64,000 bases of DNA, from the NCBI RefSeq assembly GCF_002291425.1, contig NZ_CP014136.1, positions 3,968,001-4,032,000 on the forward strand, read 5' to 3'. How positions within the stretch are numbered: position 1 is the first letter of the stretch; the number at the start of each line of letters is the position of its first letter. Under the pieces are notes generated by a model. It was not told the origin of the DNA. It searched no databases and was given only the letters and a program-made list of their open reading frames with translations. The stretch is from Gibbsiella quercinecans. Its GTDB lineage: Bacteria > Pseudomonadota > Gammaproteobacteria > Enterobacterales > Enterobacteriaceae. A program made the position numbers and the translations under genes. Of the stretch, positions 27,159 to 36,467 are shown piece after piece.

Positions 27159-27799
27159 ACCCACGTAACAGAATCGCCCGCCGCGCGGCGGAGTACTTCA
27201 CCGACGGCGACGTTATCAACCTCGGCATCGGCATTCCCAGCCTGTGCAGCGACTATGCCCCGCCTGGGGTAATGTTCCACACCGAAAACGGCCTGGTGGG
27301 GATGGGGCCGCTGGTGGACGGCGTGTTGGCGGTGGAGGGCTTTTCCAACGCCACCGCCCTGCGTTTTATTCCGGTACCCGGCGCCAGTGCGTTCGACAGT
27401 GCGGAATCTTTTGCGCTGGTACGTTCCGGCAAGTTGGCGGCGACAGTGCTGGGCGGGCTGCAAGTGGCGGCAAACGGCGATTTGGCCAACTGGGCCCAGC
27501 CCGGCCGGGTGTTCGGGATGGGGGGCGCGATGGATTTGGTCAGCGGCGCCCGCAAGGTGATCGTCACCATGGAGCTGTGCACCAAAGACGGTAAGCCGAA
27601 GGTGGTCAACGCCTGTAGCTATCCGCTGACCGGGCGCCGCTGCGTGGATCATATCGTTACCGAACAGTGCGTCATCGACGTCACGCCCGATGGGCTGGTG
27701 CTGGTTGAACTGCTGGAAGGGCTGACGCCGGACGACATCCAGAGCCAGGTGGAACCCCGGCTGATCGTACCCGCATCGCCGAAGGTGATGTCGGCCTGA
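27155..27799 (+). CDS. 3-oxoacid CoA-transferase subunit B (AtoA/ScoB family)
   Basis: Protein of 214 residues. The catalytic glutamate is E44 in the TENGLVGMGP motif, preceded by NLGIGIPSL near residue 22; DLVSGARKVIVTMELCTKDG near residue 128 is also typical. Start codon overlaps the subunit A stop (ATGA), so the two subunits are made together. Likely reaction here: acetoacetate to acetoacetyl-CoA, which feeds the flanking thiolases. Confidence 0.9.
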   Translation: MNPRNRIARRAAEYFTDGDVINLGIGIPSLCSDYAPPGVMFHTENGLVGMGPLVDGVLAVEGFSNATALRFIPVPGASAFDSAESFALVRSGKLAATVLGGLQVAANGDLANWAQPGRVFGMGGAMDLVSGARKVIVTMELCTKDGKPKVVNACSYPLTGRRCVDHIVTEQCVIDVTPDGLVLVELLEGLTPDDIQSQVEPRLIVPASPKVMSA

Positions 27800-27849
27800 C
27801 AGGGTGTGTGAATGGCGCGCTATCGCATCGGTTCAAGGACAACAACGCT

Positions 27850-29175
27850 ATGATTGCGCAGGAAAATAATAGGGTGCAGACCGCCGAAAATGGCCCCGAC
27901 GTTGCGCACCGTGGGAATCACTTTGGCGTGCACGGCTGGCGCGTCATTGTGTTCCAGGGCGTGTTGTTTTGGATTGCCGCCGGTGCGGTGACTCACGGTC
28001 TGAACGTCATGTTGCCTGCTTTGGCGCGCAACTTTGGCCTGGACTACAGTGTGCTGCTTGCGCTGGCGACGCCGTCATCCTGGTCCTCGATCCTCGCCGG
28101 CCCGCTATGCGCGTGGTTGAGTGAAAAGAAAGGGGCCAAATTCAACGTCATCTTCTGCCTGATAGCCTGTGGCCTCTGTTATGGCCTGCTGGGATATTGC
28201 GGATCTTTTATCGGTTTCACGCTGCTATTCGCCGGTGTTTGCTTCTTTGGTACCGGTTTCGCCTATGTCGGCGGCACGGCGATCATGGCCAATTGGTTCG
28301 TGCGTAAGCAGGGGCTGGCGCTGGGGTGGTGCACCATCGGGCAGACGCTATCCAGCGCGTTCTTTGTGCCGACGTTGGCCGGCCTTTTTCTCTGGCTGGG
28401 CGTCCGTGACGGTTTCTGGGGCATTTCGGCGATGATGTTCATCGTGGCCGTCCTGGCGCAACGTTTTATCGCCAACCGGCCTGAGGATATAGGGCTTGCA
28501 CCTGATAACGGCCGGCTTTCCGGCGAGGAACAAACCGAACGGCGCCACCAGCATGACGGCGACAGGTTCCCCCTGAGCATTGGGCAACTGCTGCGCATGC
28601 GGGACGTGTGGTTTATGGGGATCGCGACCGGCGGTCTCTACATCATGCTGGTCGGGGTGACCAGCCAGATCGTGCCCCGGCTGGTGGGCATGGGCTATGC
28701 CCAGAGCACGGCCATCTTTTATATGACCCTATCGGCGCTGTGTGGTTTACCCGCGGCCTATGGCTGGGGCTGGTGCAACCAGCGCTTTGGCGTCCGGCGC
28801 TCGCTGCTGTTCTACACCCTATGGTGGATGCTGGCGATAGTGATCAACATGCTTGCCCACCACGCCGTCACGCTGTGGATCTCTTTGGTGATGATCGGTC
28901 TGGCGATGCCGGGGGCGACCAACCTGAGCACCGCGCTGATCGCCGCCAAGTTTCCCCGCCGCATCTATGTGCGGGCCCTCGGCATTATCCACCCGATCCA
29001 GTCGGTGGTGCGCTGTTCCGCGTTTACCCTGTTGGCCTTCGGCCTGACTTATCTGGGGGGCTATGCCGGCGCTTATCTGCTGCTGGCAGGGGTGGGCGCG
29101 ATAACGCTGTTGTTATTTTGGTTGATTGATGTGACGCCGGTCAGTACCGGCATGACCGCAGATGACTCGAGGTAA
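27850..29175 (+). CDS. MFS transporter (OFA/monocarboxylate-like)
   Basis: 441 residues from the ATG at 27850, which has AAGGA upstream; an ATG 14 codons earlier (27808) is possible. Twelve membrane spans are predicted, beginning [20 protein letters not shown], with a hydrophilic loop rich in His, Arg and Glu between helices 6 and 7. It lies inside the CoA-transferase/thiolase cluster (51 bp after one, 2 bp before the other), so it probably brings in the acid or ketone degraded by this island. Confidence 0.85.
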   Translation: MIAQENNRVQTAENGPDVAHRGNHFGVHGWRVIVFQGVLFWIAAGAVTHGLNVMLPALARNFGLDYSVLLALATPSSWSSILAGPLCAWLSEKKGAKFNVIFCLIACGLCYGLLGYCGSFIGFTLLFAGVCFFGTGFAYVGGTAIMANWFVRKQGLALGWCTIGQTLSSAFFVPTLAGLFLWLGVRDGFWGISAMMFIVAVLAQRFIANRPEDIGLAPDNGRLSGEEQTERRHQHDGDRFPLSIGQLLRMRDVWFMGIATGGLYIMLVGVTSQIVPRLVGMGYAQSTAIFYMTLSALCGLPAAYGWGWCNQRFGVRRSLLFYTLWWMLAIVINMLAHHAVTLWISLVMIGLAMPGATNLSTALIAAKFPRRIYVRALGIIHPIQSVVRCSAFTLLAFGLTYLGGYAGAYLLLAGVGAITLLLFWLIDVTPVSTGMTADDSR

Positions 29176-29177
29176 CT

Positions 29178-30356
29178 ATGAAATCGTTGGTGATTGTGAG
29201 TGCCGTGCGCACCGCTATCGGTAAATTCGGCGGCAGTCTGACTACGGTCAGCGCTCCGCAACTGGGGGCGCTGGTGATGAAAACGGCGATCGAGCGGGCG
29301 GCTATCGCTCCCTCTGCCGTTGATGAAGTGCTTTTCGGTAATGTGCTGCAGGCGGGGTTGGGCCAAAACCCGGCGCGCCAGGCGATGTTGCAGGCAGGCC
29401 TGCCGGAAGACAAGCCGGCAACCAGCCTCAATATGGTGTGCGGTTCCGGGTTGCAAAGCGTGATCGCCGCCGCGCAAAGTATTGCCGCCGGCACTGCCGA
29501 GGTGGTGCTGGCGGGCGGTATGGAAAATATGTCTGCGGCGCCTTATCTGCTCGATAAAGCGCGCTGGGGGTATCGCATGGGGGATTATCCCGTGAGGGAT
29601 AGCGTGGTCAATGATGGGCTGTCCTGCGCCATCAATCACTACCACATGGGCATCACGGCGGAAAACGTGGCGCGGCGCTGCGGCGTCAGCCGCCAGGAGC
29701 AGGATGCGTTTGCGTTGTTATCGCAGCAGCGGGCGGCGGCGGCGATTGAACGTGGCGCCTTCCAGGCGGAGATTGTCCCGGTGACCGTGCGCACTAAACA
29801 GGGGGACAGCCTGTTTACGGTGGATGAACACCCCAAGAGCGATACGACGTTGGCGAGCCTGACAAAACTGAAACCGGCGTTCGAGCCGGAGGGAACGGTT
29901 ACCGCAGGCAACGCCTCGGGTATCAACGACGGCGCGGCGGCGCTGCTGGTGATGAGTGAGGAGCGGGCGAAAAGCCTGGGCATTCGCCCGCTGGCCCGTA
30001 TTCGCGGTTACGCAACCAGCGGTGTCGATCCTGCGTTGATGGGGTTGGGGCCTTTGCCCGCTACCCGCCTGGCGCTAAGCCGTGCGGGGCTGACCGTGCC
30101 GGATCTCGATCTGATCGAAGCGAATGAAGCCTTCGCCGCCCAATTCATTGCCGTTGCCCGCGAATTGAAGCTGGATATGGAAAAAACCAATGTTAACGGC
30201 GGCGCTATCGCATTAGGGCACCCGATCGGTGCTTCAGGGGCCCGCATCCTGGTCACGCTGCTGCACACGCTGGCGGCCAATGACAAAACGCTGGGGCTGG
30301 CGACGCTGTGTGTCGGCGGCGGGCAAGGCGTGGCCATGATCGTTGAGCGCGTTTGA
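29178..30356 (+). CDS. Acetyl-CoA acetyltransferase (thiolase) 2
   Basis: Protein of 392 residues with GAGG before the ATG and only 2 bp after the MFS stop. Triad: C88 in [10 protein letters not shown], His in [15 protein letters not shown] near residue 347, Cys in [10 protein letters not shown] near 380. This is the classic biosynthetic/degradative acetoacetyl-CoA thiolase pattern (PhaA/AtoB-like). Having a second, different thiolase in the same cluster suggests that two acyl-CoA lengths are handled. Last gene of the enzyme operon. Confidence 0.9.
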   Translation: MKSLVIVSAVRTAIGKFGGSLTTVSAPQLGALVMKTAIERAAIAPSAVDEVLFGNVLQAGLGQNPARQAMLQAGLPEDKPATSLNMVCGSGLQSVIAAAQSIAAGTAEVVLAGGMENMSAAPYLLDKARWGYRMGDYPVRDSVVNDGLSCAINHYHMGITAENVARRCGVSRQEQDAFALLSQQRAAAAIERGAFQAEIVPVTVRTKQGDSLFTVDEHPKSDTTLASLTKLKPAFEPEGTVTAGNASGINDGAAALLVMSEERAKSLGIRPLARIRGYATSGVDPALMGLGPLPATRLALSRAGLTVPDLDLIEANEAFAAQFIAVARELKLDMEKTNVNGGAIALGHPIGASGARILVTLLHTLAANDKTLGLATLCVGGGQGVAMIVERV

Positions 30357-30804
30357 TCTTGGCGAGAAGGTGAAAAGAAAAATACGCCGTAATAGCGGAA
30401 ACAACAATGTACGGTATAGGTAAAACGAACCGTATTAATATTGATTAGAGACGGAAATAAAGCAGTGATAATGCATAATATCCGCTGTAAGTGGATACTC
30501 TAAATAATTCGAGTTGCAGGAAGGCGGCGACGCAGCGAGTCCCCAGGAGCTTACTGGAGTAAGTGACTGGGGTGAGCGAGGAAAGCCAACACACCTGCAA
30601 CTTGAAGTATGACGAGTATATAAATTATTGCCGCTTGAACGTCATTACTGTATTTCTCTGGACCGAAATAAAGTTTTAATAATCTTATTCGCGGCCTGTT
30701 GGTATTTATCCAACCAGGCTTGAAAATAAGAGTTAAAGATTTACTTTGCTGTTTTTGGTCGTTGATGACCGCGCATTTCCGTCCCATCGTGATGGGATAA
30801 CGAT
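30357..30804. other. 448-bp spacer between thiolase 2 and porin
   Basis: Contains one palindromic repeat (30495-30620, listed separately), AT-rich sequence on both sides, and at 30782-30797 a small hairpin TCCCATC-GT-GATGGGA whose right arm includes the probable ribosome site of the porin gene. No gene is supported here. Confidence 0.45.
30495..30620. repeat. Intact 126-bp palindromic intergenic repeat (YPAL-like)
   Basis: The element starts ATACTCTAAATAATTCGAGT and ends with the near-complement reading GAAGTATGACGAGTAT; GTTGCAGG and CCTGCAAC flank the interior. The centre is a nested hairpin: CCCCAG (30541-30546), CTTACT-GG-AGTAAG, CTGGGG. It belongs to a type of dispersed palindrome common between genes of Enterobacterales and resembling those called YPAL in Yersinia. 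It may fold in the 3' end of the thiolase transcript. A broken copy with an identical 33-bp end lies at 62238-62270. Confidence 0.75.
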
Positions 30805-32178
30805 ATGAAAATAACACCTCGTAATCTATGGCAGAGAATGTTGTGCTCTGGCGCGATCGCGTGCGCCATGATGCTGACGAATGGCGCCGCCGCTGCGGAT
30901 GTGGGAAGTGCCGACCGGCCGTTGGCCGATACGGGAACATGGCTGAAAGAGCACGGCGTCATTCCCCATATCATGGTATCGCAGCTTTGGCTGGGGAACC
31001 CCAGCGCGGGAACCCGCACCGGTGAACAGTCGGCTTATACTCTATTTTTCGCCGGTGCAGATTTCGATCTGGATCGCATGGGGCTGATTCCCGGCGGCAG
31101 CGTTCATTTCATGCAACTGTGGGTGCCTTTCAAAAATAACATCAGCCTGGGCGATGGCGCGGGCGGTTTACTGGCCGGCGATCCGCCGCCTTACATCCCT
31201 AAGGTCGCGCATTTACTGCGTTTTGGTTATGAGCAGAAGCTATTTAACGACCGGCTGTCGATTGAGCTTGGCAAGAGCAACCCCGGTCAGTTTGTCGGTT
31301 TCACTAACTGCAATGTGCAATCGTCCTGTGTTAATACGGTATTGAATAAAACCGCGGTGTTCGGGCCTGCGCCCTATGCCGGCTGGGGCATGCGCGCAAG
31401 TTATCATTTCACACCGCTGCTAGAATCCACCCTCGGCGCCTGGCGCACCTATCAGGCTTTTCCGTTCACCAACGGTTGGGAACGGTGGGACGATGATTAT
31501 GGTTCAGGCAGTACCTTGATGGTCGCCAATATTGCACGCCGCGTGAACTGGCAGCAGGAGGCCTATCCATTCAACTGGGAAATGCTGGCGTTCTATAACG
31601 ATCTGACCTTTGACGATGCCTATTACACGGTGAACGGTACCTCGAAAGTTTATGACGGCAACGCTGCGGTGCGCACGCATAAAGGCGTTTCAGGGTTTTA
31701 TTTGACGGCTAAAAAAGCCGTATGGCGAAGCGACGGCGGCGCCAACCCGCAGGATGACGCCCCCAGCGCCGTGAGCCTGCACGGCAGCATTACGCAAACC
31801 TTGCAGTCAGATGCTTACACGGGCGTCGCGACGCTGGCTGATGCCGGGGTAATCTGGTCCGGCCCCTGGCGCAGCCGCCCCTATGACAGCTATGGCCTGA
31901 CGTTCCGCTACGGCCGCCTGACCGGGGGAGAGCAGCGCTACTTGCAGGATACCTACGACTCCCTGGGCGGGGCCGGCTGGCGAGTGCCGCGTAATGAATA
32001 CCAGTTGAGCATCGACGCATTGTTCATGCTGACGCCGGAGATCAATCTGACCATGACGGGTTCCCGCGTCTGGAACAACACGAACTGGCAGTACGCCGTC
32101 ACCAGCGTCAAACCTGAAAATGGCTACACCTTCTGGCTACAGGCGAATGTAATGTTGGAAAAGCTGCTCGGCCTGTAA
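30805..32178 (+). CDS. Outer-membrane carbohydrate-type porin (OprB family)
   Basis: Protein of 457 residues. A signal peptide is evident at residues 1-31 (basic start, LCSGAIACAMM core, AAAAD cleavage region). The mature part is rich in alternating polar/hydrophobic strands and aromatic residues, with family-like stretches RFGYEQKLFNDRLSIELGKS (near 144) and AGWGMRASYHFTPLLES (near 194), and it ends in a strand finishing with a hydrophobic residue. OprB proteins are 16-strand channels for sugars or aromatic acids. Position right after the catabolic cluster suggests it is the outer-membrane entry route for its substrate. Confidence 0.78.
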   Translation: MKITPRNLWQRMLCSGAIACAMMLTNGAAAADVGSADRPLADTGTWLKEHGVIPHIMVSQLWLGNPSAGTRTGEQSAYTLFFAGADFDLDRMGLIPGGSVHFMQLWVPFKNNISLGDGAGGLLAGDPPPYIPKVAHLLRFGYEQKLFNDRLSIELGKSNPGQFVGFTNCNVQSSCVNTVLNKTAVFGPAPYAGWGMRASYHFTPLLESTLGAWRTYQAFPFTNGWERWDDDYGSGSTLMVANIARRVNWQQEAYPFNWEMLAFYNDLTFDDAYYTVNGTSKVYDGNAAVRTHKGVSGFYLTAKKAVWRSDGGANPQDDAPSAVSLHGSITQTLQSDAYTGVATLADAGVIWSGPWRSRPYDSYGLTFRYGRLTGGEQRYLQDTYDSLGGAGWRVPRNEYQLSIDALFMLTPEINLTMTGSRVWNNTNWQYAVTSVKPENGYTFWLQANVMLEKLLGL

Positions 32179-32304
32179 TCGCGGTAAACACGGCCAACTG
32201 GGCTGTCGCTGCGTTGGCTTTATTTCTCGCCTGTCTCTGTTTGGGCGTATAGTCGTACAGGTCAACGCCCGTACAAAGAAACAAACCCGAACAGGAGAGC
32301 CACA

Positions 32305-33162
32305 ATGTCAAACATTCATGCGTCCGGCAGTTATCAACTGGGCGATCGGCAGGTGAAACGCATCGGCTATGGCGCAATGCAACTGGCTGGGCCTGGGGTG
32401 TTCGGCCCGCCCAAGGATCCGCAAATGTGCATTCGCGTGCTGCGCGAAGCCGTGGCCGCCGGCGTTAACCATATCGATACGTCCGATTTTTACGGCCCTC
32501 ACGTCACCAATAAGCTGATCAAAGAAGCGCTCCATCCCTACGCGGACGATCTGTGCATCGTCACCAAGGTGGGCGCGCGGCGGGATGATAAAGGCAACTG
32601 GCTGCCGGCCTTTTCACCGAAAGAGCTCACCCAGGCGGTGGAAGATAACCTGCGCCATTTGGGGCTGGACGTGCTGGATGTCGTCAACCTGCGCAGCATG
32701 TTTGATCCGCATCAGCCCGCCGAAGGCCCGCTGGAAGAACCCTTAACCGTGTTGGCGGAGCTGAAGGCGCGTGGCCTGATCCGCCATATCGGCCTGAGCC
32801 ACGTTACGGCCAGGCAGGTTGCCGATGCGCAGAAAATCACGCCGGTGGCCTGTGTGCAAAACCACTACAACCTGGCCCACCGCCAGGACGATAGCCTGGT
32901 TGATGCCCTGGCTGCGCAGGGCATTCCGTTGGTGCCGTATTTCCCGCTGGGCGGTTTTTCGCCCCTGCAATCTGCGGCGCTGGACGATGTGGCCGGCAGG
33001 CAGGGCGCCACGCCGATGCAGGTCGCGCTGGCTTGGTTGCTGCAGCGCTCGCCGAATATTCTGCTGATCCCCGGCACCTCATCGCTGGGCCATCTGCAGG
33101 AAAACCTGGCGGCGGCGCACCTGCAGTTATCGCCGGCGGATATCAGCCAACTGGAGCAGTAA
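32305..33162 (+). CDS. Aldo/keto reductase family oxidoreductase
   Basis: Protein of 285 residues with AGGAG before the ATG. It starts with the AKR pattern (RIGYGAMQLAGPGVFGPP), has the catalytic Asp/Tyr in INHIDTSDFYGPH-like sequence (near residues 55-65), Lys in VTKVGARRD near 90, and a C-terminal NADPH-binding segment LIPGTSSLGHLQENL. It reduces aldehydes or ketones with NADPH. It resembles E. coli YdbC-type reductases. It is a single gene between the porin and the RpiR regulator, so its link to the catabolic island is uncertain. Confidence 0.85.
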   Translation: MSNIHASGSYQLGDRQVKRIGYGAMQLAGPGVFGPPKDPQMCIRVLREAVAAGVNHIDTSDFYGPHVTNKLIKEALHPYADDLCIVTKVGARRDDKGNWLPAFSPKELTQAVEDNLRHLGLDVLDVVNLRSMFDPHQPAEGPLEEPLTVLAELKARGLIRHIGLSHVTARQVADAQKITPVACVQNHYNLAHRQDDSLVDALAAQGIPLVPYFPLGGFSPLQSAALDDVAGRQGATPMQVALAWLLQRSPNILLIPGTSSLGHLQENLAAAHLQLSPADISQLEQ

Positions 33163-33170
33163 GGCGGTAA

Positions 33171-33190
33171 GGGCAGCCGCAGCGCTGCCC
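33171..33190. terminator. Terminator-like hairpin between convergent AKR and RpiR genes
   Basis: GGGCAGC-CGCAGC-GCTGCCC followed by ATCGTTT, eight bases beyond the reductase stop. A perfect 7-bp GC-rich stem with a short T-rich tail on the plus strand. Confidence 0.5.
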
Positions 33191-33213
33191 ATCGTTTCTG
33201 CGGCGCAGGCGCG

Positions 33214-34041
33214 TTACAGCAGCATCGGCAGCGTCACGCTCGCCGTTTCCTGGCTGCGCTGCGCATAGCGCGGATCGCACTTCAACAGCGCCATGATCAG
33301 CATTTCCACCAGCAGCATCACGCCCACCTTCGAATTCAATGCCCCGGCGGTGAACGGGCCTTCCGGTTTGGCCGCCACGAGCAGCACGTCGGCCAGGTTG
33401 GCCAGCGGGCTGCGCGAGGTGTTGCTCAGCACAATGATCTTGCTGCCCCGTTTGCGGGCCTGCTCAACCACGTAAAGCACATCGCGGGTAGAGCCGGAGC
33501 TGGAGACGGCGAACGTCACGTCTTCCGCACCCAGGCTGACGCAATTCATCGCCGCCGAATGGCTATCGGTAAACGCCTGGGCCGGGATGCCCAGGCGCAT
33601 TAGCTTATAGTGCAGGTAATCGCCGACCGTGGCGCTGGCGGCCACGCCGAAGATCTGAATGTGGCGTGCCTGATGGACGAGTGCGGCGGCGCTATCCAGA
33701 TCCTCGCGTTTGGTTAGCCTGCCGGTGTCGCGCAGGGACTGGGCGCATTCATCGATCAGGGTGTCGATATCATCGCGGCCGCTGGCGATGGCCGGCGCCG
33801 TTTGCTGAATGTCGAATGCCAGCGCCATCTTGAATTCGGTGTACCCTTTGCAGCCCAGCAGGCGGCACAGGCGGGTGATGGTGGCTTCACTGGTTTGGCT
33901 TTCCCGCGCCAGTTCGGTGATGGTCTGGTAGAGCACCCGCTCCGCCTGCGAAATAACGTAGCTGCCCAACTTCTGTAATGCCGGGCTAAGGCTTGGCAGA
34001 TCCTGTTTCAGGTGCAGCAGCACATTCTCTTTTTCGTTCAT
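33214..34041 (-). CDS. MurR/RpiR-family transcriptional regulator
   Basis: Protein of 275 residues. N-terminal RpiR helix-turn-helix near residues 35-65 (ARESQTSEATITRLCRLLGC), then a SIS sugar-phosphate-binding domain at about 115-250 (HIQIFGVAASATVGDYLHYK, and later FAVSSSGSTRDVL). An AGGA site precedes the ATG. Divergent from the PTS-nanE operon with a perfect palindrome in between, so it almost certainly controls that operon, probably sensing a phosphorylated amino sugar. Confidence 0.88.
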   Translation of the reverse strand: MNEKENVLLHLKQDLPSLSPALQKLGSYVISQAERVLYQTITELARESQTSEATITRLCRLLGCKGYTEFKMALAFDIQQTAPAIASGRDDIDTLIDECAQSLRDTGRLTKREDLDSAAALVHQARHIQIFGVAASATVGDYLHYKLMRLGIPAQAFTDSHSAAMNCVSLGAEDVTFAVSSSGSTRDVLYVVEQARKRGSKIIVLSNTSRSPLANLADVLLVAAKPEGPFTAGALNSKVGVMLLVEMLIMALLKCDPRYAQRSQETASVTLPMLL

Positions 34042-34105
34042 CCCGTCCTCGCCCTGCGATCATAATCAAATCCTATGATGATAATTGTTTCCTTTTCTGA
34101 TTGCT

Positions 34106-34122
34106 GTGATAAAAATTATCAC
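34106..34122. promoter_or_regulatory. Putative RpiR operator upstream of the PTS operon
   Basis: GTGATAA-AAA-TTATCAC is a perfect 7-bp dyad with a 3-bp spacer, midway between the divergent RpiR and PTS genes. A related TGATAAT occurs at about 34078. The nine-base spacing between TGTGA and TCAC argues against a CRP site. The dyad ends 2 bp before an in-frame ATG at 34125, which supports the later PTS start at 34152. Confidence 0.5.
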
Positions 34123-34151
34123 TAATGGCTACGTCGGTGAGGAAAATTTTC

Positions 34152-35714
34152 ATGTCGATATTTCGCAGCAGTGGCAACAGTCCCTGGTTTGAAAAAGCGC
34201 AACGCTTCGGCAAGTCGTTCATGTTGCCGATCTCGGTGTTACCGGCGGCCGGGTTACTCCTCGGGATCGGCGGCGCGCTGTCGAACCCCAATACCGTCAC
34301 CGCTTACCCCTTCCTCGATATCCCCTGGCTACAGGGCATTTTCTCGGTGATGAGCAGCGCCGGCGCCGTCGTCTTTGCCAACCTGGCGGTGCTGTTTGCG
34401 GTCGGCGTGGCGGTGGGGCTGGCACGCAGCGATAAGGGCACTGCCGGCCTGGCCGCACTGTTGGCCTTTCTGGTGATGAACGCCACCATCAACAGCTTGC
34501 TGACGCTGAGCGGCAAGCTGGCCGCCAGTAATCCCGGCGCGGTGGGGCAGGGCATGACGCTGGGGATCCAAACGCTGGAAACCGGCGTGTTTGGCGGCGT
34601 GGTGGTGGGCCTGGTGTGCGCCTGGCTGCATCAACGCTATAACAAGATCAGCCTGCCGCAGTTTCTGGGTTTTTTCGGCGGCTCTCGCTTTGTGCCGATC
34701 GTCTGTTCGCTGGCGGGGATCGCCCTGGGCGGCGTGATGGTGGTGGTGTGGCCGCATGTCCAGAAAGTCATCTTTGGGCTGGGCGGCCTGGTGGAGCAAA
34801 CCGGCTATATCGGCACCTTCTTGTACGGCTTTATCCTGCGCATGCTGGGGCCATTGGGGCTGCACCACATTTTCTACCTGCCGTTCTGGACCACCGCCCT
34901 GGGCGGCAGCGAAATGATTAACGGCCAACTGGTGGAGGGCACGCAACGGATCTTCTTCGCGCAACTGGCCGATCCCGCCACCCGCCATTTCTATTCCGGC
35001 ACCTCGCGCTTTATGTCGGGCCGCTTCATCACCATGATGTTTGGCCTGGTCGGCGCGTGCCTGGCGATGTATCACACCGCCAGGCCGGAGAACAAAAAAC
35101 GTGTTGGCGGCCTGCTGCTGTCTGCGGCGCTTACCTCTTTCCTGACCGGCATCACCGAGCCGATCGAATTCGCCTTCTTGTTTGTCGCGCCGCTACTGTA
35201 CGTATTGCACGCTTTCTTCGACGGCCTGGCGTTCATGCTGGCGCATATGCTCAATATCACTATCGGCCAGACGTTCTCGGGCGGTTTTATTGATTTTATT
35301 CTGTTCGGCGTCCTGCAGGGCGAAGCCAAAACGCATTGGCTCAGGGTTCCGTTGGTCGGGGTGCCCTGGTTCTTCCTTTACTATTTTTCGTTCCGTTTCC
35401 TGATCACCCGCTTCGATTTGAAAACGCCGGGGCGCGAGCAGGAAACGTTGGCCGCCGATGTGCCGGCTGCGGCGGCCGATTCGCGCGCTGAACTGGCGAT
35501 CGCCGCGTTGGGCGGCCAGCACAACATTGATGAACTGGACTGCTGCGCCACCCGGCTGCGCGTGACGGTGAAAGACGGCGCCTTGGTCGACGAAGCGCTA
35601 CTGAAACAGACCGGTGCGCGGGCCGTGGTCAGCCATGGCAAGGGCATTCAGGTGATCTATGGCCCGCAGGTTACCGTGATCAAAAATGAAATTGAGGAGA
35701 GATTGGCACTATGA
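34152..35714 (+). CDS. PTS sugar transporter EIICB, glucose/maltose/GlcNAc family
   Basis: 520 residues from ATG 34152, chosen for its GAGGA site; ATG 34125 has none. Residues 10-400 are the EIIC membrane domain ([20 protein letters not shown] at the start and the substrate-site [10 protein letters not shown] near residue 335). A linker leads to an EIIB domain with the phosphorylated cysteine C465 in [11 protein letters not shown]. There is no EIIA domain, so it would take phosphate from a shared EIIA such as Crr. The downstream nanE overlaps its stop codon, so the substrate is probably N-acetylmannosamine or a related amino sugar. Confidence 0.88.
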   Translation: MSIFRSSGNSPWFEKAQRFGKSFMLPISVLPAAGLLLGIGGALSNPNTVTAYPFLDIPWLQGIFSVMSSAGAVVFANLAVLFAVGVAVGLARSDKGTAGLAALLAFLVMNATINSLLTLSGKLAASNPGAVGQGMTLGIQTLETGVFGGVVVGLVCAWLHQRYNKISLPQFLGFFGGSRFVPIVCSLAGIALGGVMVVVWPHVQKVIFGLGGLVEQTGYIGTFLYGFILRMLGPLGLHHIFYLPFWTTALGGSEMINGQLVEGTQRIFFAQLADPATRHFYSGTSRFMSGRFITMMFGLVGACLAMYHTARPENKKRVGGLLLSAALTSFLTGITEPIEFAFLFVAPLLYVLHAFFDGLAFMLAHMLNITIGQTFSGGFIDFILFGVLQGEAKTHWLRVPLVGVPWFFLYYFSFRFLITRFDLKTPGREQETLAADVPAAAADSRAELAIAALGGQHNIDELDCCATRLRVTVKDGALVDEALLKQTGARAVVSHGKGIQVIYGPQVTVIKNEIEERLAL

Positions 35715-36403
35715 GCCGGACGATGTTGGAAACCATCAAAGGGAAATTGGTTGTCTCTTGCCAGGCGTTAGCCGATGAACCCCTGCACAGTGATTTTATT
35801 ATGAGCCGCATGGCGCTGGCGGCCCAGCAAGGCGGCGCCGCAGCGATCCGCGCCAATAGCCTGGCCGATATCAAAGCGATTATGGCGGCGGTGGCGCTGC
35901 CGGTCATCGGCATCATAAAACGCGATTACCCCGACAGCGCCGTCTTCATCACCGCCACGCAGCAAGAAGTGGAAGAGTTAATGGCCGCGGGGCCGGCGAT
36001 GATCGCGCTGGATGCTACGGCGCGCCCACGCCCGGGCGGCGTTTCGCTGCCGGAACTGGTCTGCGAAATCCGCCGCGGCTATCCGCAACTGCTGCTGATG
36101 GCGGATATCGCCACGCTGGAAGAAGCGCGCGCCGCCGACGCGCTGGGGTTTGACTGCATCGGCACGACGCTGCATGGCTATACCGCGGAAACGCAGGGCC
36201 GCAGCCTGCCGATGGATGATTTCGCGTTTCTTCAGCAGGTGCTGGCGGCGGTCGCCAGGCCGGTGATCGCCGAAGGGAATATCACCACGCCGGCGATGAT
36301 GGCGCGCTGCCTGCAGTTGGGCGCCCATGCGGTGGTGGTCGGGGGCGCCATTACCCGCCCGCAGCAGATCACCGCGCGTTTTGTGGCCGCGCTGCCGGCA
36401 TGA
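35711..36403 (+). CDS. nanE: N-acetylmannosamine-6-phosphate 2-epimerase
   Basis: Protein of 230 residues, standard NanE length. TIM-barrel epimerase with [15 protein letters not shown] near residue 13, [20 protein letters not shown] near 65, [10 protein letters not shown] near 97, and GHNIT/GGAIT-like phosphate-binding sequence ([17 protein letters not shown]). It converts ManNAc-6-phosphate to GlcNAc-6-phosphate in the cytoplasm. ATG overlaps the PTS stop by four bases. GlcNAc-6-P deacetylase and deaminase (NagA, NagB) are not in the window and must act from elsewhere. Confidence 0.92.
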   Translation: MSRTMLETIKGKLVVSCQALADEPLHSDFIMSRMALAAQQGGAAAIRANSLADIKAIMAAVALPVIGIIKRDYPDSAVFITATQQEVEELMAAGPAMIALDATARPRPGGVSLPELVCEIRRGYPQLLLMADIATLEEARAADALGFDCIGTTLHGYTAETQGRSLPMDDFAFLQQVLAAVARPVIAEGNITTPAMMARCLQLGAHAVVVGGAITRPQQITARFVAALPA

Positions 36404-36412
36404 AGGGCGGGT

Positions 36413-36430
36413 ATGGCGTGCTTACGCCAT
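36413..36430. terminator. Stem-loop between convergent nanE and LysR genes
   Basis: ATGGCGT-GCTT-ACGCCAT, a perfect 7-bp stem, further framed by GGGCGG and CCGCCC. No U-run, so termination strength is uncertain; it could serve both strands. Confidence 0.45.
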
Positions 36431-36467
36431 GCCAACAGCGCCGCCCATTTATCTTCCGCCAACCGGG

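Noticed and set aside
34105-34123. CRP site in front of the PTS operon
   Set aside because: TGTGA and TCAC arms are nine bases apart instead of six, and the perfect 7-bp dyad fits a local regulator better.
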